Positions 42,368 to 51,606 are shown, numbered from the stretch's first letter. The stretch is DNA of 64,000 bases from Maricaulis sp048270265 (GCF_048270265.1 NZ_JBLWTD010000006.1:62001-126000), one strand, 5' to 3'. Numbers and translations: made by a program. The notes: a model not told the origin generated them from the sequence alone.

Positions 42368-44242
42368 CTATTGCGCCGTCTCGGCCCGCTTGGCCGCGAC
42401 ATAATCATTCACCAGTTCGGTCAGAACCGGTAGTGGCAGCGAACCATGCGTCAGCACGACATCATGGAATTCGCCGTAATCGAACGCGTCACCCAGCTCC
42501 TGCTGCGCGAAATCGCGCAGGGCGCGGATGCGCAATTGCCCGGTCTTGTAGGCCGTCGCCTGGCCCGGCCAGACGATATAGCGCTCGACCTCGCGGGTAA
42601 TCTCCTCCTCGGTAAAGGAGGTGTTGGTGCGCAGATAGTCGATCGCATCCTGGCGGGTCCAGCGCATGGCGTGGATGCCGGTGTCGACGACCAGCCGGCC
42701 CGCGCGCCAGAGCTCATAGGCGAGGCGGCCGAAATCCTGATACGGGTCGGTGAACATGCCCATATCCTTGCCGAGGCTCTCGGCATAGAGCGCCCAGCCC
42801 TCGCCGAAGGCGGGCAGGTAGAGCAGGCGCTGGAACATCGGCGCCTCGCTGGCCTCCAGGGCCAGGGTGAGCTGGAAGTGATGGCCGGGAATGCCCTCGT
42901 GATAGGCCAGCGTTTCCATCTGGTAGAGCGGCAGGTTCCGCATGTTCAGCGTATTGGCGTAGAAAATGCCCGGACGTGTGCCGTCCATGCTGCCGGTGTT
43001 GTAGAAGGCTGTGGGTGAGCCGGCGGCGCGATAGGGCTCGACCTCGCGGGCGACGAGCTCGCCGCGCGGCATGGTGTCGAAATAATCCGGCAGGACTGTG
43101 CGGACCCGGTCGAAGATCGCGTCGATGCGGGACATGTATTCGGCCCGGCCTTCGTCGGTATTGGGCAGGTAGAACTGTTCGTCCGTGCGCATGAATTCGA
43201 AGAATTCCGCCATCGTCCCTTCAAACCCGACCTGGTCCATGATGCCCTGCATCTCGCCATGGATGCGCGCGATCTCGTCGAGGCCGGTCTGGTGCACTTC
43301 CTCCGGCGAGAGATCGACCATCGTCGTGAAATTGGCGAGCTGGGCCTGGTAATAGGCCTCGCCGCGCGGCAGCTTCCAGGCACCGTCGCGATCATCACTC
43401 ATCTCGCGATGCCGTTCGAACATCGCCAGCAGGTCTGTATAGACAGGCCCGATCTGTTCGAGCAGCGCCGTCGTCGCACGGGCGATCAGATCGGCCTTGG
43501 CGGCGTCCTCGATGTCGAGCGCCTCGACCTTGGCGGTGAAATCGGCCAGCAGCGGCGAGATCTCACCGCTATCGTCGAAGGGCGCACCGGCGATCAGCTG
43601 GGCCGTATTGTCGATCAGATAGCCGAAGGCGAAGCGCGGCGGGATCACACCGGCCTGGGCCCGGCTTTCCGCCTGGTCCATCAATTCGCGCAGGATCGGA
43701 GCCATACCCTGCAGGCGGCGAATATAGGCCTCCGCCTGGTCAGGATTGGTAATGCGATGCTGGCTGATCAGCATCGTGGCCATGCCGGTATGCGGGCCGA
43801 ACATCTGGGTGAAGATGTAGCGTTGGTCGCGGAAGCCGTAATTGCGGATCCCGGTCTCCTGCAGATATTCGAACACGCGGTAGGAGACCTTCGCTTCGGC
43901 GTCGAGCGCATCGAAATCAAATTCATCATGGAGCCGGGCCAGACGCTCGATACGCCGCTCATTGGCTGCAGCCGAAGCGGCCTCGCCAACCGGATCCCAG
44001 CGGCCATAGGCGTCGAGATCATCGACCTCGCCGAGCTGGGTCTGGGTTTCCGGCGACAGGGCCAGATCTTCCGCGAACAGACCGGCGAACCAGGCGTTGA
44101 GCCGCTGTGACTCGGTCTGTGCGGCCTCGGCGCTCTGCTCGACCGGTGCGGCCGTTTCGCTCGCCGCCGGTTGTGACGGCGAACAGGCGGCCATCAATGC
44201 CAAAAGCGACACCGCCATCGGTGCCTGGAATATACGACGCAT
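42368..44242 (-). CDS. DUF885 metallopeptidase-like lipoprotein (copy 2)
   Basis: 624 residues. Lipobox ending at Cys20 (SLLALMAAC). Zinc-type motif YHEGIPGHHFQLTLALEASE near residue 446, plus FGEGWALYAESLGKDMGMFT and WRAGRLVVDTGIHAMRWTRQ. It has the same ordered blocks as copies 1 and 3 throughout, so the three arose by duplication; copies 2 and 3 share the GWALYAESLGKDMG block, which copy 1 has changed. The start follows a 164-base gap after copy 3. Confidence 0.85.
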   Translation of the reverse strand: MRRIFQAPMAVSLLALMAACSPSQPAASETAAPVEQSAEAAQTESQRLNAWFAGLFAEDLALSPETQTQLGEVDDLDAYGRWDPVGEAASAAANERRIERLARLHDEFDFDALDAEAKVSYRVFEYLQETGIRNYGFRDQRYIFTQMFGPHTGMATMLISQHRITNPDQAEAYIRRLQGMAPILRELMDQAESRAQAGVIPPRFAFGYLIDNTAQLIAGAPFDDSGEISPLLADFTAKVEALDIEDAAKADLIARATTALLEQIGPVYTDLLAMFERHREMSDDRDGAWKLPRGEAYYQAQLANFTTMVDLSPEEVHQTGLDEIARIHGEMQGIMDQVGFEGTMAEFFEFMRTDEQFYLPNTDEGRAEYMSRIDAIFDRVRTVLPDYFDTMPRGELVAREVEPYRAAGSPTAFYNTGSMDGTRPGIFYANTLNMRNLPLYQMETLAYHEGIPGHHFQLTLALEASEAPMFQRLLYLPAFGEGWALYAESLGKDMGMFTDPYQDFGRLAYELWRAGRLVVDTGIHAMRWTRQDAIDYLRTNTSFTEEEITREVERYIVWPGQATAYKTGQLRIRALRDFAQQELGDAFDYGEFHDVVLTHGSLPLPVLTELVNDYVAAKRAETAQ

Positions 44243-44370
44243 CTCGATTCCCCGATGTCTTCCGCCGGCTGTCCTGCGAGGCTTTCGCCCGCGCCCGGCT
44301 TGCTCATTATCCGGACAATACCGTCAGCGGATATTCCGGTCCGGTCAAGACATGCCGTCAGGACAGCGGC

Positions 44371-44398
44371 GCCGGAGGCGGTGTGACCCGCCTCCGGC
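44371..44398 (-). terminator. GC hairpin after DUF885 copy 3
   Basis: GCCGGAGGCGG and CCGCCTCCGGC form an 11-bp stem with a six-base loop, nine bases downstream of the stop codon on the minus strand. There is no T run, so full termination is doubtful; partial read-through into copy 2 is possible. Confidence 0.4.
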
Positions 44399-44406
44399 CC
44401 GCGGCA

Positions 44407-46305
44407 TCAGTCAGCGCTGCGTGCGGCGAGCTTGTCGGCGATGTAGCCATCGACCAGTTCCGCCAGCAGGGTCAGCGGCACCGAGCCGTGCGTCAGCACG
44501 ACATCGTGGAATTCGCCGTAATCGAAATCATCGCCCAGCTGGTCCATCGCGCGTTGGCGCAGGTCGAGAATGGTGAGCATGCCGATCTTGTAGGACACCG
44601 CCTGTCCCGGCCAGACGATATAGCGGCGGATTTCGTTCTGGATATCGGTATCCGCCATCGGTGTGTTCTCGGTCATGTAGTCGATGGCTTGCTGCTCGCT
44701 CCAGTGCAGATCGTGAATGCCGGTATCGACGACCAGGCGGGCGGCGCGGAAGACCTCGTAGGAGAGGCGGCCGAAATCCTTGTAGGGGTCGGTAAAGAAG
44801 CCCATGTCCTTGCCGAGGCTTTCGGCATAGAGCGCCCAGCCCTCGCCATAGGCGGAATACCAGGTCAGGCGCTGGAACATCGGCGCACTTTCGAGTTCCT
44901 GGGCCAGCGAACTCTGGAAATGGTGCCCCGGGGCGCCTTCATGATAGGCGAGGGTTTCCATCTGATAGCTCGGACTCTCCGCCATATGCGCCAGGTTGAC
45001 GTAGTAGGCGCCGGGCCGGGAGCCATCGAGCGAACCGGGTTCATAGAAGGCACCGGTGGCCGTGGTGATGCGGTAATCCTCGACGGCGCGCACTTCCAGA
45101 TCGGCTGCGGGCAATTGTCCGAAATAATCCGGTGCCGCTTGCATCACGCGGTCAATGATGGCGGTGGCCTCGGCGAGATAGGCCGCGCGGCCCTCCTCGG
45201 TATCCGGATAGTAGAATTGCGGGTCGGTGCGCAGGAAGGTGAAGAATTCCTGCAGCGTCCCCTCAAAGCCGACCTGCTCCATGATGGCGCGCATTTCGCC
45301 ATGGATGCGGGCCACCTCGTCCAGACCGGTCTGATGGATGTCAGCCGCGGTTAGGTCGGTGCGGGTGGTGTAATTGGTCAGCTGGCTGCGATAATACTCT
45401 TCGCCATCGGGCAGGGCCCAGGCGCCATCATTGCGGCCGTCCGCCATTTCGGCATGACGCTCCATGACTTCGATCAGATGCTGATAGGCCGGTGCGACAC
45501 CCTCGGTCAGGGCTGTGATGGCGCGGTCGATCAGCGCTGCCTTGTCGGCATCATCGATATCGAGAGCTTCGACCTTGGCAGTGAAGTCGGCCAGGATCGG
45601 CGAATCCTCGCCACTGTCGTCAAAGGGCGCCCCGGTGATGAAGCGCTGCGCCGCGCCGATCACGATCGGATAGGCAAAGGCTGGCGCAATAACGCCGGCC
45701 TGCGCCTGCGCCTCGGCCTGGGCGGTGTGGACTTCGAGCGTGTCGCCCAGGCTGGACAGGCGGCTGAGATAGGCCTCGGCCTGGTCGAGATTCTCGACCT
45801 GGTGATAGCCGATCAGCAGGGTCGGCATGTCGGTATGCGGACCGAAGAACTGGGTGAAGGTGTAGTTGTGATCGCGAAACTCGGCCTGCTGGGCATCATT
45901 GGCGGCGATGAATTCGGCGAAGCGCCAGCTGACCTGGGCCTCCTCGGTCAGGGCGTCATAGTCGAAATTCTCCTGCATGTAGCGCAGGCGGTCGGCCGCG
46001 CGCTGCAGGCCGGCACGGAAGGCAGCCTCCGAGGGATCATCCCATTGGCCATAGGCCTCCAGATCATCGAGCATGCCCAGATAGGTCTTGCCCTCGGGTG
46101 AGAAGGCGAGTTCGGCGGCGAACTGCTCGTCGAACCATGCATTGAGCCGTTCGGTCTCGGACTGGACTGCCGCGGTCGCCGCTTCGGCGCCGGTTTCGGT
46201 GGCGGTGGCCTCGCTCGGCGCCGCGGTGTTTTCGCTGGTCTGCGGCGAGCAGGCGGCCAGTAGAATCAGCGCGCTGCTGCCGGTCAGAAGTGATCGCAAT
46301 GCCAT
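44407..46305 (-). CDS. DUF885 metallopeptidase-like lipoprotein (copy 3)
   Basis: 632 residues. Lipobox ending at Cys19 (LILLAAC). The motif reads YHEGAPGHHFQSSLAQELES near residue 454, with Ala in place of the Ile of copies 1 and 2, and YGEGWALYAESLGKDMGFFT and FRAARLVVDTGIHDLHWSEQ. It is the first of the three in transcription order. Its upstream gap carries the CtrA-like box of fliQ on the other strand. A GC hairpin (arms at 44371-44381 and 44388-44398, no T run) lies just after its stop. Confidence 0.85.
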   Translation of the reverse strand: MALRSLLTGSSALILLAACSPQTSENTAAPSEATATETGAEAATAAVQSETERLNAWFDEQFAAELAFSPEGKTYLGMLDDLEAYGQWDDPSEAAFRAGLQRAADRLRYMQENFDYDALTEEAQVSWRFAEFIAANDAQQAEFRDHNYTFTQFFGPHTDMPTLLIGYHQVENLDQAEAYLSRLSSLGDTLEVHTAQAEAQAQAGVIAPAFAYPIVIGAAQRFITGAPFDDSGEDSPILADFTAKVEALDIDDADKAALIDRAITALTEGVAPAYQHLIEVMERHAEMADGRNDGAWALPDGEEYYRSQLTNYTTRTDLTAADIHQTGLDEVARIHGEMRAIMEQVGFEGTLQEFFTFLRTDPQFYYPDTEEGRAAYLAEATAIIDRVMQAAPDYFGQLPAADLEVRAVEDYRITTATGAFYEPGSLDGSRPGAYYVNLAHMAESPSYQMETLAYHEGAPGHHFQSSLAQELESAPMFQRLTWYSAYGEGWALYAESLGKDMGFFTDPYKDFGRLSYEVFRAARLVVDTGIHDLHWSEQQAIDYMTENTPMADTDIQNEIRRYIVWPGQAVSYKIGMLTILDLRQRAMDQLGDDFDYGEFHDVVLTHGSVPLTLLAELVDGYIADKLAARSAD

Positions 46306-46333
46306 GGTGGTTCATCCCCGTGTAAGTCGAAAA

Positions 46334-46349
46334 TTGACTCTTTCTTAAC
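46334..46349. promoter_or_regulatory. CtrA-like box upstream of fliQ containing a GANTC site
   Basis: TTGA-CTCTTTC-TTAAC, one mismatch to TTAA-N7-TTAAC, 69 bases before the fliQ start. The GACTC at 46336-46340 inside it is a CcrM-type GANTC site. A second TTAACCGTAAC stretch lies at 46376-46386. Confidence 0.6.
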
Positions 46350-46417
46350 GCGACGCGGCGAAGCGTAAAGATAATTAACCGTAACCCCGATTCTCCAGGC
46401 CGGCCGAGGCAAGACAC

Positions 46418-46681
46418 GTGAACGGACCCGAAGTCCTCGACTTTGCACGCGATGCAATCTGGCTGACCCTCGCGATGGCCGGTCCGATCATGCTGACCGG
46501 TCTGACCGTGGGCATCGTGATCGCCCTGTTCCAGGCCTTGACCCAGATCCAGGAAATGACACTGGTCTTCGTGCCGAAGATCATCGCGATCTTTGTGTCC
46601 ATGCTGATCTTTCTGCCGTTGATGGGCGCACTGCTCTCCGGCTTCATGGCCTCGGTTATCGAGCGGATCGTCAATCCATGA
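46418..46681 (+). CDS. fliQ: Flagellar export protein FliQ
   Basis: 87 residues from a GTG start at 46418. Two transmembrane helices: LTLAMAGPIMLTGLTVGIVI and FVPKIIAIFVSMLIFLPLMG, joined by ALTQIQEMTL, which is the invariant FliQ connector. It is part of the export gate. It overlaps fliR by four bases. Confidence 0.93.
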   Translation: MNGPEVLDFARDAIWLTLAMAGPIMLTGLTVGIVIALFQALTQIQEMTLVFVPKIIAIFVSMLIFLPLMGALLSGFMASVIERIVNP

Positions 46682-47430
46682 TTCCCGACCTGCCAGGGCT
46701 GGTCTTCGCCGCCGGGCTCGTCTTCGCCAGGGTCGGCTCCATCCTGTTGCTGATGCCCGGCTTTGCCGAGCCGAGCATTCCGATGCGGATCCGACTTTCC
46801 TTTGCGCTGCTGGTCTCGCTGATGCTCGGACCGATCGTCGCGCCCTCCCTGCCACCGATGCCGGACCAGCCCCTGCCCATGGCCGGACTGGTGATGAGCG
46901 AGATGCTGGTCGGTCTGATGATCGGCGGCATCGCGCGGATCCTGATGTCGATGGCGGCGATCGCCGGCCAGGTGATCGGTATGCAGAGCGGTCTCGCCTT
47001 TGCCCAGACGTTCGACCCCTCGCAGGGCCAGCAGGGCGCGATCTTCGCCACGCTGCTCAATCTGACCTTCCTGGTCCTGATGTTCGCGACCAATCTGCAT
47101 CACCTCCTGCTCCTGACGACGGCGAATTCCTATCTGGTCTTTCCGCCGGGGGAATTGCCGGCACTGGCCGATGCGGCGGAGTGGGCGCTCAACGCCTTCA
47201 CCGACGCCTTCCGGCTCGGAATCCAGATCGCGGCGCCGATGATCGTGTTCGGCCTGGTCTTCTACCTGGCGCTCGGCGTGCTTTCGCGTCTGATGCCCCA
47301 GGCGCAGATCTTCTTCATCGCCATGCCGTCCAACATCATGGTCGGCCTGTTCATTCTCACCATATCGCTCGGCGCGATGAGCGCGGTCTGGCTCGACCGG
47401 ATGCGCCAGTTCGCCCTTGATATGACCTAG
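46678..47430 (+). CDS. fliR: Flagellar export protein FliR
   Basis: 250 residues with five or more hydrophobic helices: ILLLMPGFAEPSIPMRIRLS, VSLMLGPIVAPSLPPMPDQP, QTFDPSQGQQGAIFATLLNL, LFYLALGVLSRLMPQAQIFF-type segments and NIMVGLFILTISLG, all matching FliR. Third subunit of the FliPQR gate. It is followed by flhB after 11 bases. Confidence 0.94.
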   Translation: MIPDLPGLVFAAGLVFARVGSILLLMPGFAEPSIPMRIRLSFALLVSLMLGPIVAPSLPPMPDQPLPMAGLVMSEMLVGLMIGGIARILMSMAAIAGQVIGMQSGLAFAQTFDPSQGQQGAIFATLLNLTFLVLMFATNLHHLLLLTTANSYLVFPPGELPALADAAEWALNAFTDAFRLGIQIAAPMIVFGLVFYLALGVLSRLMPQAQIFFIAMPSNIMVGLFILTISLGAMSAVWLDRMRQFALDMT

Positions 47431-47441
47431 CGAGGACGAGG

Positions 47442-48530
47442 ATGGCCGAAGGCGAAGACGAAAGTCAGAAAACCGAGGAACCGACCCAGAAGCGGCTCGA
47501 CGATGCGCGCGAGAAGGGCGATGTCGCCAAATCGCAGGAAGTGCCCGGCTGGTTTGTCCTTGCCGCGGGGCTGGCCCTGCTCAGCTTCATGTTCCCGCCG
47601 ATGGCGCGCAATCTGGCCGGAACGCTGGTGGTCTACTTCGACCATGCCGACGCCTTTGCGACCGATCCCAATGCCTTGCTGGCGACCGTCCGCGCCACGG
47701 CCTGGCATGTTGCCCTGATCGTCGGCGTGCCCATCCTGGTGCTGGCCGGTGCCGGCTTCGCCGGACACTACCTGCAGCAGGGCATGATCTTCACCACTGA
47801 CAAGATCCAGCCCAAGCTTTCCAAGATCAATCCGGTCGAGGGTTTCAAGCGGGTTTTCGGCCCGCAGGGTGTCGCCAACTTCCTCAAGGGTATCGGCAAG
47901 ATGGGGCTGGTGGGCCTGGCCGCCTTCGTGGTGATCTATCCCAAGCGCGACCTGCTGGCCGGCATGCCGGCGCTTGATGTCTCGGAGATACTCGGTCTGG
48001 TGCGCCAGATTTCAATCGAGCTGATGCTCGCCTGCCTGGTCGTCTACGCGCTGATCGCCGCGGCCGACTATGCCTTCCAGAAGCAGAGCTTCATGAAGCG
48101 CAACCGCATGTCGAAGCAGGAAATCAAGGATGAGCACAAGAATTCCGAGGGCGACCCCCACGTCAAGGCGAAGCTGCGCCAATTGCGTCACGAGCGCTCA
48201 CAGCGGCGCATGATGGCGCGGGTGCCTGAGGCGACGGTGATCATCACCAACCCGACCCATTACGCCGTCGCGCTCCTGTACGAGCAGGGCAAGACCTCGG
48301 CGCCGATCTGTCTGGCGCTCGGTGTCGACGAGGTCGCCCTGCGGATTCGCGAAGTGGCCAGGGAGCATGACATCCCGATCGTCGAGGATCCGCCACTGGC
48401 GCGGGCCCTGTTCGCGACCGCCGAGCTGGACCAGGAAATCCCCGTCGACCATTTCAAGGCCGTGGCCAAGATCATCGGCTATGTGCTGTCGCTTTCACGC
48501 GGTCGCGCACAATACGCTCCGAGCGAGTAG
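47442..48530 (+). CDS. flhB: Flagellar export switch protein FlhB
   Basis: 362 residues: basic N-terminus (ESQKTEEPTQKRLDDAREKG), four transmembrane helices, and the cytoplasmic domain with the autocleavage site NPTH at Asn270 (VIITNPTHYAVALLYEQGK). It switches export from rod/hook to filament subunits. The C-terminal AKIIGYVLSLSRGRAQYAPS is usual. Confidence 0.95.
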   Translation: MAEGEDESQKTEEPTQKRLDDAREKGDVAKSQEVPGWFVLAAGLALLSFMFPPMARNLAGTLVVYFDHADAFATDPNALLATVRATAWHVALIVGVPILVLAGAGFAGHYLQQGMIFTTDKIQPKLSKINPVEGFKRVFGPQGVANFLKGIGKMGLVGLAAFVVIYPKRDLLAGMPALDVSEILGLVRQISIELMLACLVVYALIAAADYAFQKQSFMKRNRMSKQEIKDEHKNSEGDPHVKAKLRQLRHERSQRRMMARVPEATVIITNPTHYAVALLYEQGKTSAPICLALGVDEVALRIREVAREHDIPIVEDPPLARALFATAELDQEIPVDHFKAVAKIIGYVLSLSRGRAQYAPSE

Positions 48531-48569
48531 TCTGTACCCCAAGCTTTTTGATTCGTGCTGGAGCCTCCC

Positions 48570-51119
48570 ATGGCTGAACTGCCCGCCTCCGATACCGACG
48601 CCCAGTCCGCAGCCGGGCGCAAGTCCTTCTGGTCGAAGCCCTTTGGCCGGGTCGCCTTCTGGGTCTGTGTCTTCATCGTCGGCCTGGCTGCGCTGGCGGC
48701 CCTGTTTGCCGCGGGCCAGGATGGCTGGCAGGGCTTCATCCTGTTGTCCGGCCTCGCTGCCATCGGCTTTCTGGTGCTCTACGCCATTGCTGCCGGCGAA
48801 ACCGCCGGGCGCAGCATGCGCAAGCGGATCAACCAGAACCAGACCCCGAGCCCGGCCATGCTGGCCGGCCAGGCGATGGAGGCCTTCCCCGATCCGGTCC
48901 TGATGACCGACCAGCGCGGCGCGGCACGCTGGGCCAATGCGGCCTATCGCGATCTGGCGCGGGCCACGGCCGGTTTCGGCCAGAGTTTCGGCATTCCCGG
49001 CATTGACCGTATCTGGGCCGGCGCCGGTGGCGGTGACGGTGCTGTCTATCGTCTGGCCCGTGCCGCCGCGCGCGGTGAGGGGGCTTGCGAGCTGCTGCCA
49101 CCGCTCGATCTCGCTGATGGCGGGATCGGGCAGTTCCACCTTGAAGCCATTCCGCAGCCCGACCAGATGATCCTGTGGCGCCTGACGCCGGTTGGTGATC
49201 GCTCGATGGGCCAGGCCTCGGCGATGGCGGACTGGTCGCAACATGCGCCCGTCGGCCTGTTTTCCTTGCGCGCCAATGGCGAGATCGCGATGGGCAATGC
49301 CACCCTGCGCGAATGGCTGGGCCTGATCGAGGGGCAGGCTTTCCCCACCCTTGGTGACGTGCTCACCGGCGATGGTGCCAAATCCGTGCTGCAGACGCGG
49401 GGCGGCGAGGGCGTCGCGCGCATTGATTGCCGTCTGCGGGCCCGCGACGGCATTGAAAGCCCGGTCGTGGTCGCAATCGAATGGGCGCCCGGAGAACCTT
49501 CGATCGGGCGCGGCGTGCTCTACGGCCTGTCGCCCACCGGTTCGCCGCCGGGCGTGGCCCAGTCGATGGGCGAGGCACGTCCGGCCGGGCGCACGCTCGA
49601 CGACATGTTTGCCAGCGCCCCCTTCGGCGTGGTGCGTCTCGACGGTGCCGATCCGGAAAGCGCGATGATCGAGGACGTCAACCCGTCCCTGGTCCAGCTC
49701 TCGGGCGGCAAGGCGATCCCCGGGGTCAAGTTCCGCGAGATCTTCAACTGGGAAGACGGCCGCTCGGCGACCGATGCCTTCGCGGTTGCCATGGCCGGCG
49801 GCAAGGAGCCGGCCGAGGCACGGCTCGACAGCGAGGCGGCGACCTATGTCCACCTCGCCTTCGCCCCGGCGCGCGGCGGCAAGCGCGTCGCCTACATCAT
49901 CGATGTGACGGCGTGGAAAGAGCTTGAGCGGCAATTCTCCCAGGCCAACAAGATGCAGGCGGTCGGCCAGCTGGCCGGTGGCGTCGCCCACGACTTCAAC
50001 AATCTGCTCACTGCCGTGCGGCTCAATTGCGATGAATTGCTCAATCGCCACCCGGTCGGCGATCCCGATTATGGCGAGCTGCAATCGATCAACCAGACCG
50101 TGGTTCGCGCCGCCGGCCTGGTGCGCAAGCTGCTGGCCTTCTCGCGCAAGCAGACCTTCCGCATGGAAGCCATGGATATCGGTGACCTCCTGTCGGATGT
50201 CTCGGTGCTGCTGCGCCAGATCGTCGAGGAGACGGTGCGGCTCGATATCATCCATGGCCGCGACGTGCCGCTGATCAAGGTCGACAAGGGCCAGCTGGAA
50301 ACCGCGATCATCAATCTCGCTGCCAATGCCCGTGACGCCATGCGTGACCAGGGCGGCGGTTCGCTGGTGATCCGCACCGCCGTGCTCTCCGATGAGGATG
50401 TGCGCAAGGCCGGCGGCCCCAATCCGCGGCCGGGTCCCTGGGTCTCTATCGCTGTCAGCGATGAAGGCCATGGCATGGATGCCGAAACGCTGGAGAAGAT
50501 ATTCGAGCCCTTCTTCACCACCAAGGAAGCGGGCAAGGGCACGGGCCTGGGCCTGGCGACCGTGTATGGCATCGTCAAGCAGTCCGGCGGTTTCCTGTTT
50601 GCCGACAGTGCTGTCGGCAAGGGCACGACCTTCACCATCTATCTGCCAGGTCACGTCCCCACCGATGCGGAGACGGCCGAGTTCAAGCAGGCCGAAGAGG
50701 CGCGCACGGTCGAGCCGGCTCCGGCCGATCTGTCGGGCCATGGCCGAATCTTGCTGGTCGAGGACGAGGACGCGGTGCGCAATATCGCGGCCAAGACCCT
50801 GGTCAAGCGCGGCTATGATGTGGTCGAGGCCTGCGATGGCGAGGAGGCCTTTGAAATCCTCGAGGACGATACCGAGGGCTTCGATCTCCTGCTCTCCGAC
50901 GTCGTGATGCCGGGGCTTGATGGTCCCGGCCTGTTGCAGAAGGCGCGGCACATGCTGACCGATACCCGCATCGTCTTCATCTCCGGCTATGCCGCCGAAG
51001 AGTTCTCCAAGACCTTGTCGGAAGAGCAGGAAGTCTCCTTCCTGCCCAAGCCTTTCACCCTGATCCAGCTGGCCGAGAAGGTGAAGCAGGAGATGGTGAA
51101 GCGCGCCGAGAAGACCTGA
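48570..51119 (+). CDS. cckA: CckA-type hybrid sensor histidine kinase
   Basis: 849 residues from the ATG at 48570 (TGGAG at 48559-48563, preferred to the GTG at 48555). Two N-terminal transmembrane helices (FWVCVFIVGLAALAALFAAG and FILLSGLAAIGFLVLYAIAA), PAS-like sensing regions (~100-440), a HisKA/HATPase core with the phospho-acceptor His474 in GGVAHDFNNLLTAVRLNCDE, N-box INLAANARDAMRDQG, GTGLGLATVYGIVKQSGG, and a C-terminal receiver with Asp777 in LLLSDVVMPGLDGPGLL. This is CckA, which phosphorylates CtrA and CpdR through ChpT. In Caulobacter cckA also follows flhB. A flexible linker of ~45 residues joins kinase and receiver. Confidence 0.92.
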   Translation: MAELPASDTDAQSAAGRKSFWSKPFGRVAFWVCVFIVGLAALAALFAAGQDGWQGFILLSGLAAIGFLVLYAIAAGETAGRSMRKRINQNQTPSPAMLAGQAMEAFPDPVLMTDQRGAARWANAAYRDLARATAGFGQSFGIPGIDRIWAGAGGGDGAVYRLARAAARGEGACELLPPLDLADGGIGQFHLEAIPQPDQMILWRLTPVGDRSMGQASAMADWSQHAPVGLFSLRANGEIAMGNATLREWLGLIEGQAFPTLGDVLTGDGAKSVLQTRGGEGVARIDCRLRARDGIESPVVVAIEWAPGEPSIGRGVLYGLSPTGSPPGVAQSMGEARPAGRTLDDMFASAPFGVVRLDGADPESAMIEDVNPSLVQLSGGKAIPGVKFREIFNWEDGRSATDAFAVAMAGGKEPAEARLDSEAATYVHLAFAPARGGKRVAYIIDVTAWKELERQFSQANKMQAVGQLAGGVAHDFNNLLTAVRLNCDELLNRHPVGDPDYGELQSINQTVVRAAGLVRKLLAFSRKQTFRMEAMDIGDLLSDVSVLLRQIVEETVRLDIIHGRDVPLIKVDKGQLETAIINLAANARDAMRDQGGGSLVIRTAVLSDEDVRKAGGPNPRPGPWVSIAVSDEGHGMDAETLEKIFEPFFTTKEAGKGTGLGLATVYGIVKQSGGFLFADSAVGKGTTFTIYLPGHVPTDAETAEFKQAEEARTVEPAPADLSGHGRILLVEDEDAVRNIAAKTLVKRGYDVVEACDGEEAFEILEDDTEGFDLLLSDVVMPGLDGPGLLQKARHMLTDTRIVFISGYAAEEFSKTLSEEQEVSFLPKPFTLIQLAEKVKQEMVKRAEKT

Positions 51120-51129
51120 GCCTGCACGA

Positions 51130-51259
51130 AAATCTCCACGCGGCTTGCCGCTGGAGGTTTGAGGTGCCTCCCCGGATGGGAGGTGTGCGGGACGCCGGCG
51201 AATGCCGGTTAGCGCAATAATGAGTTGAGACATTCGAGACGTCCCGCACGTGGAGATTT
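51130..51259 (+). ncRNA. Candidate structured RNA or MITE-like element after cckA
   Basis: A non-coding stretch with nested perfect pairing: AAATCTCCACG (51130-51140) pairs with CGTGGAGATTT (51249-51259), 11 bp, and TGCGGGACG (51186-51194) pairs with CGTCCCGCA (51240-51248), 9 bp, the latter stem stacking directly on the outer one. Between them are CGGC-TT-GCCG (51141-51150), CCTCC-CCGGAT-GGGAGG (51168-51184) and CCGGC-GAAT-GCCGG (51195-51208). Alternative pairing CGAATG (51199-51204) with CATTCG (51231-51236) is possible. I recognise no known RNA family; a mobile inverted-repeat element is the alternative. The strand is uncertain; plus is given because of the spacing after cckA. Confidence 0.45.
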
Positions 51260-51491
51260 ACTCAGGCCCCTCGCGGGTCCTGCCTCGAAATGACCGTGGA
51301 AGATTGGTCGAGCCCTAATGCCTCACTTCCCCGATCATGGCCCCACCGGAACTCGGGCTGTCACGCCTCTGTGCGGATGGGCTCCACGCTCCCGATCGCC
51401 GCAAGTGACTGAGCTCACGCCTCCCGTGCGACCGGAACGGGGCGATTATGCGCCAGGGTTCTGGGGGCGGGGATAAATCGCCTCCAAAAGA

Positions 51492-51606
51492 CGTCATCCT
51501 GACGAAGGTCAGGACCCAGTTTCAAACGCGACGGGCATAGAATTGACGCCAGTTTTTCGTGCGTTGCCGCTCTGCGAACTGGGCCCTGACCTTCGTCAGG
51601 GTGACG
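51492..51606. repeat. Inverted pair of intergenic repeat (dyad)
   Basis: CCTGACGAAGGTCAGGACCC (inside 51492-51523) and its near-complement GGGCCCTGACCTTCGTCAGG (inside 51576-51606) face each other across ~53 bases. The CTGACGAAGGTCAG core is itself palindromic. This resembles dispersed REP-type repeats common between genes of this bacterial group. The surroundings 51260-51491 and 51607-51707 show no gene or further structure that I can support. Confidence 0.6.

Noticed and set aside
48495..51233. A 912-codon open frame on the minus strand across cckA
   Set aside because: It is antisense to a kinase with all expected motifs, has a His/Gln/Gly/Arg-rich composition with no family, and such long antisense frames are normal in GC-rich coding DNA.
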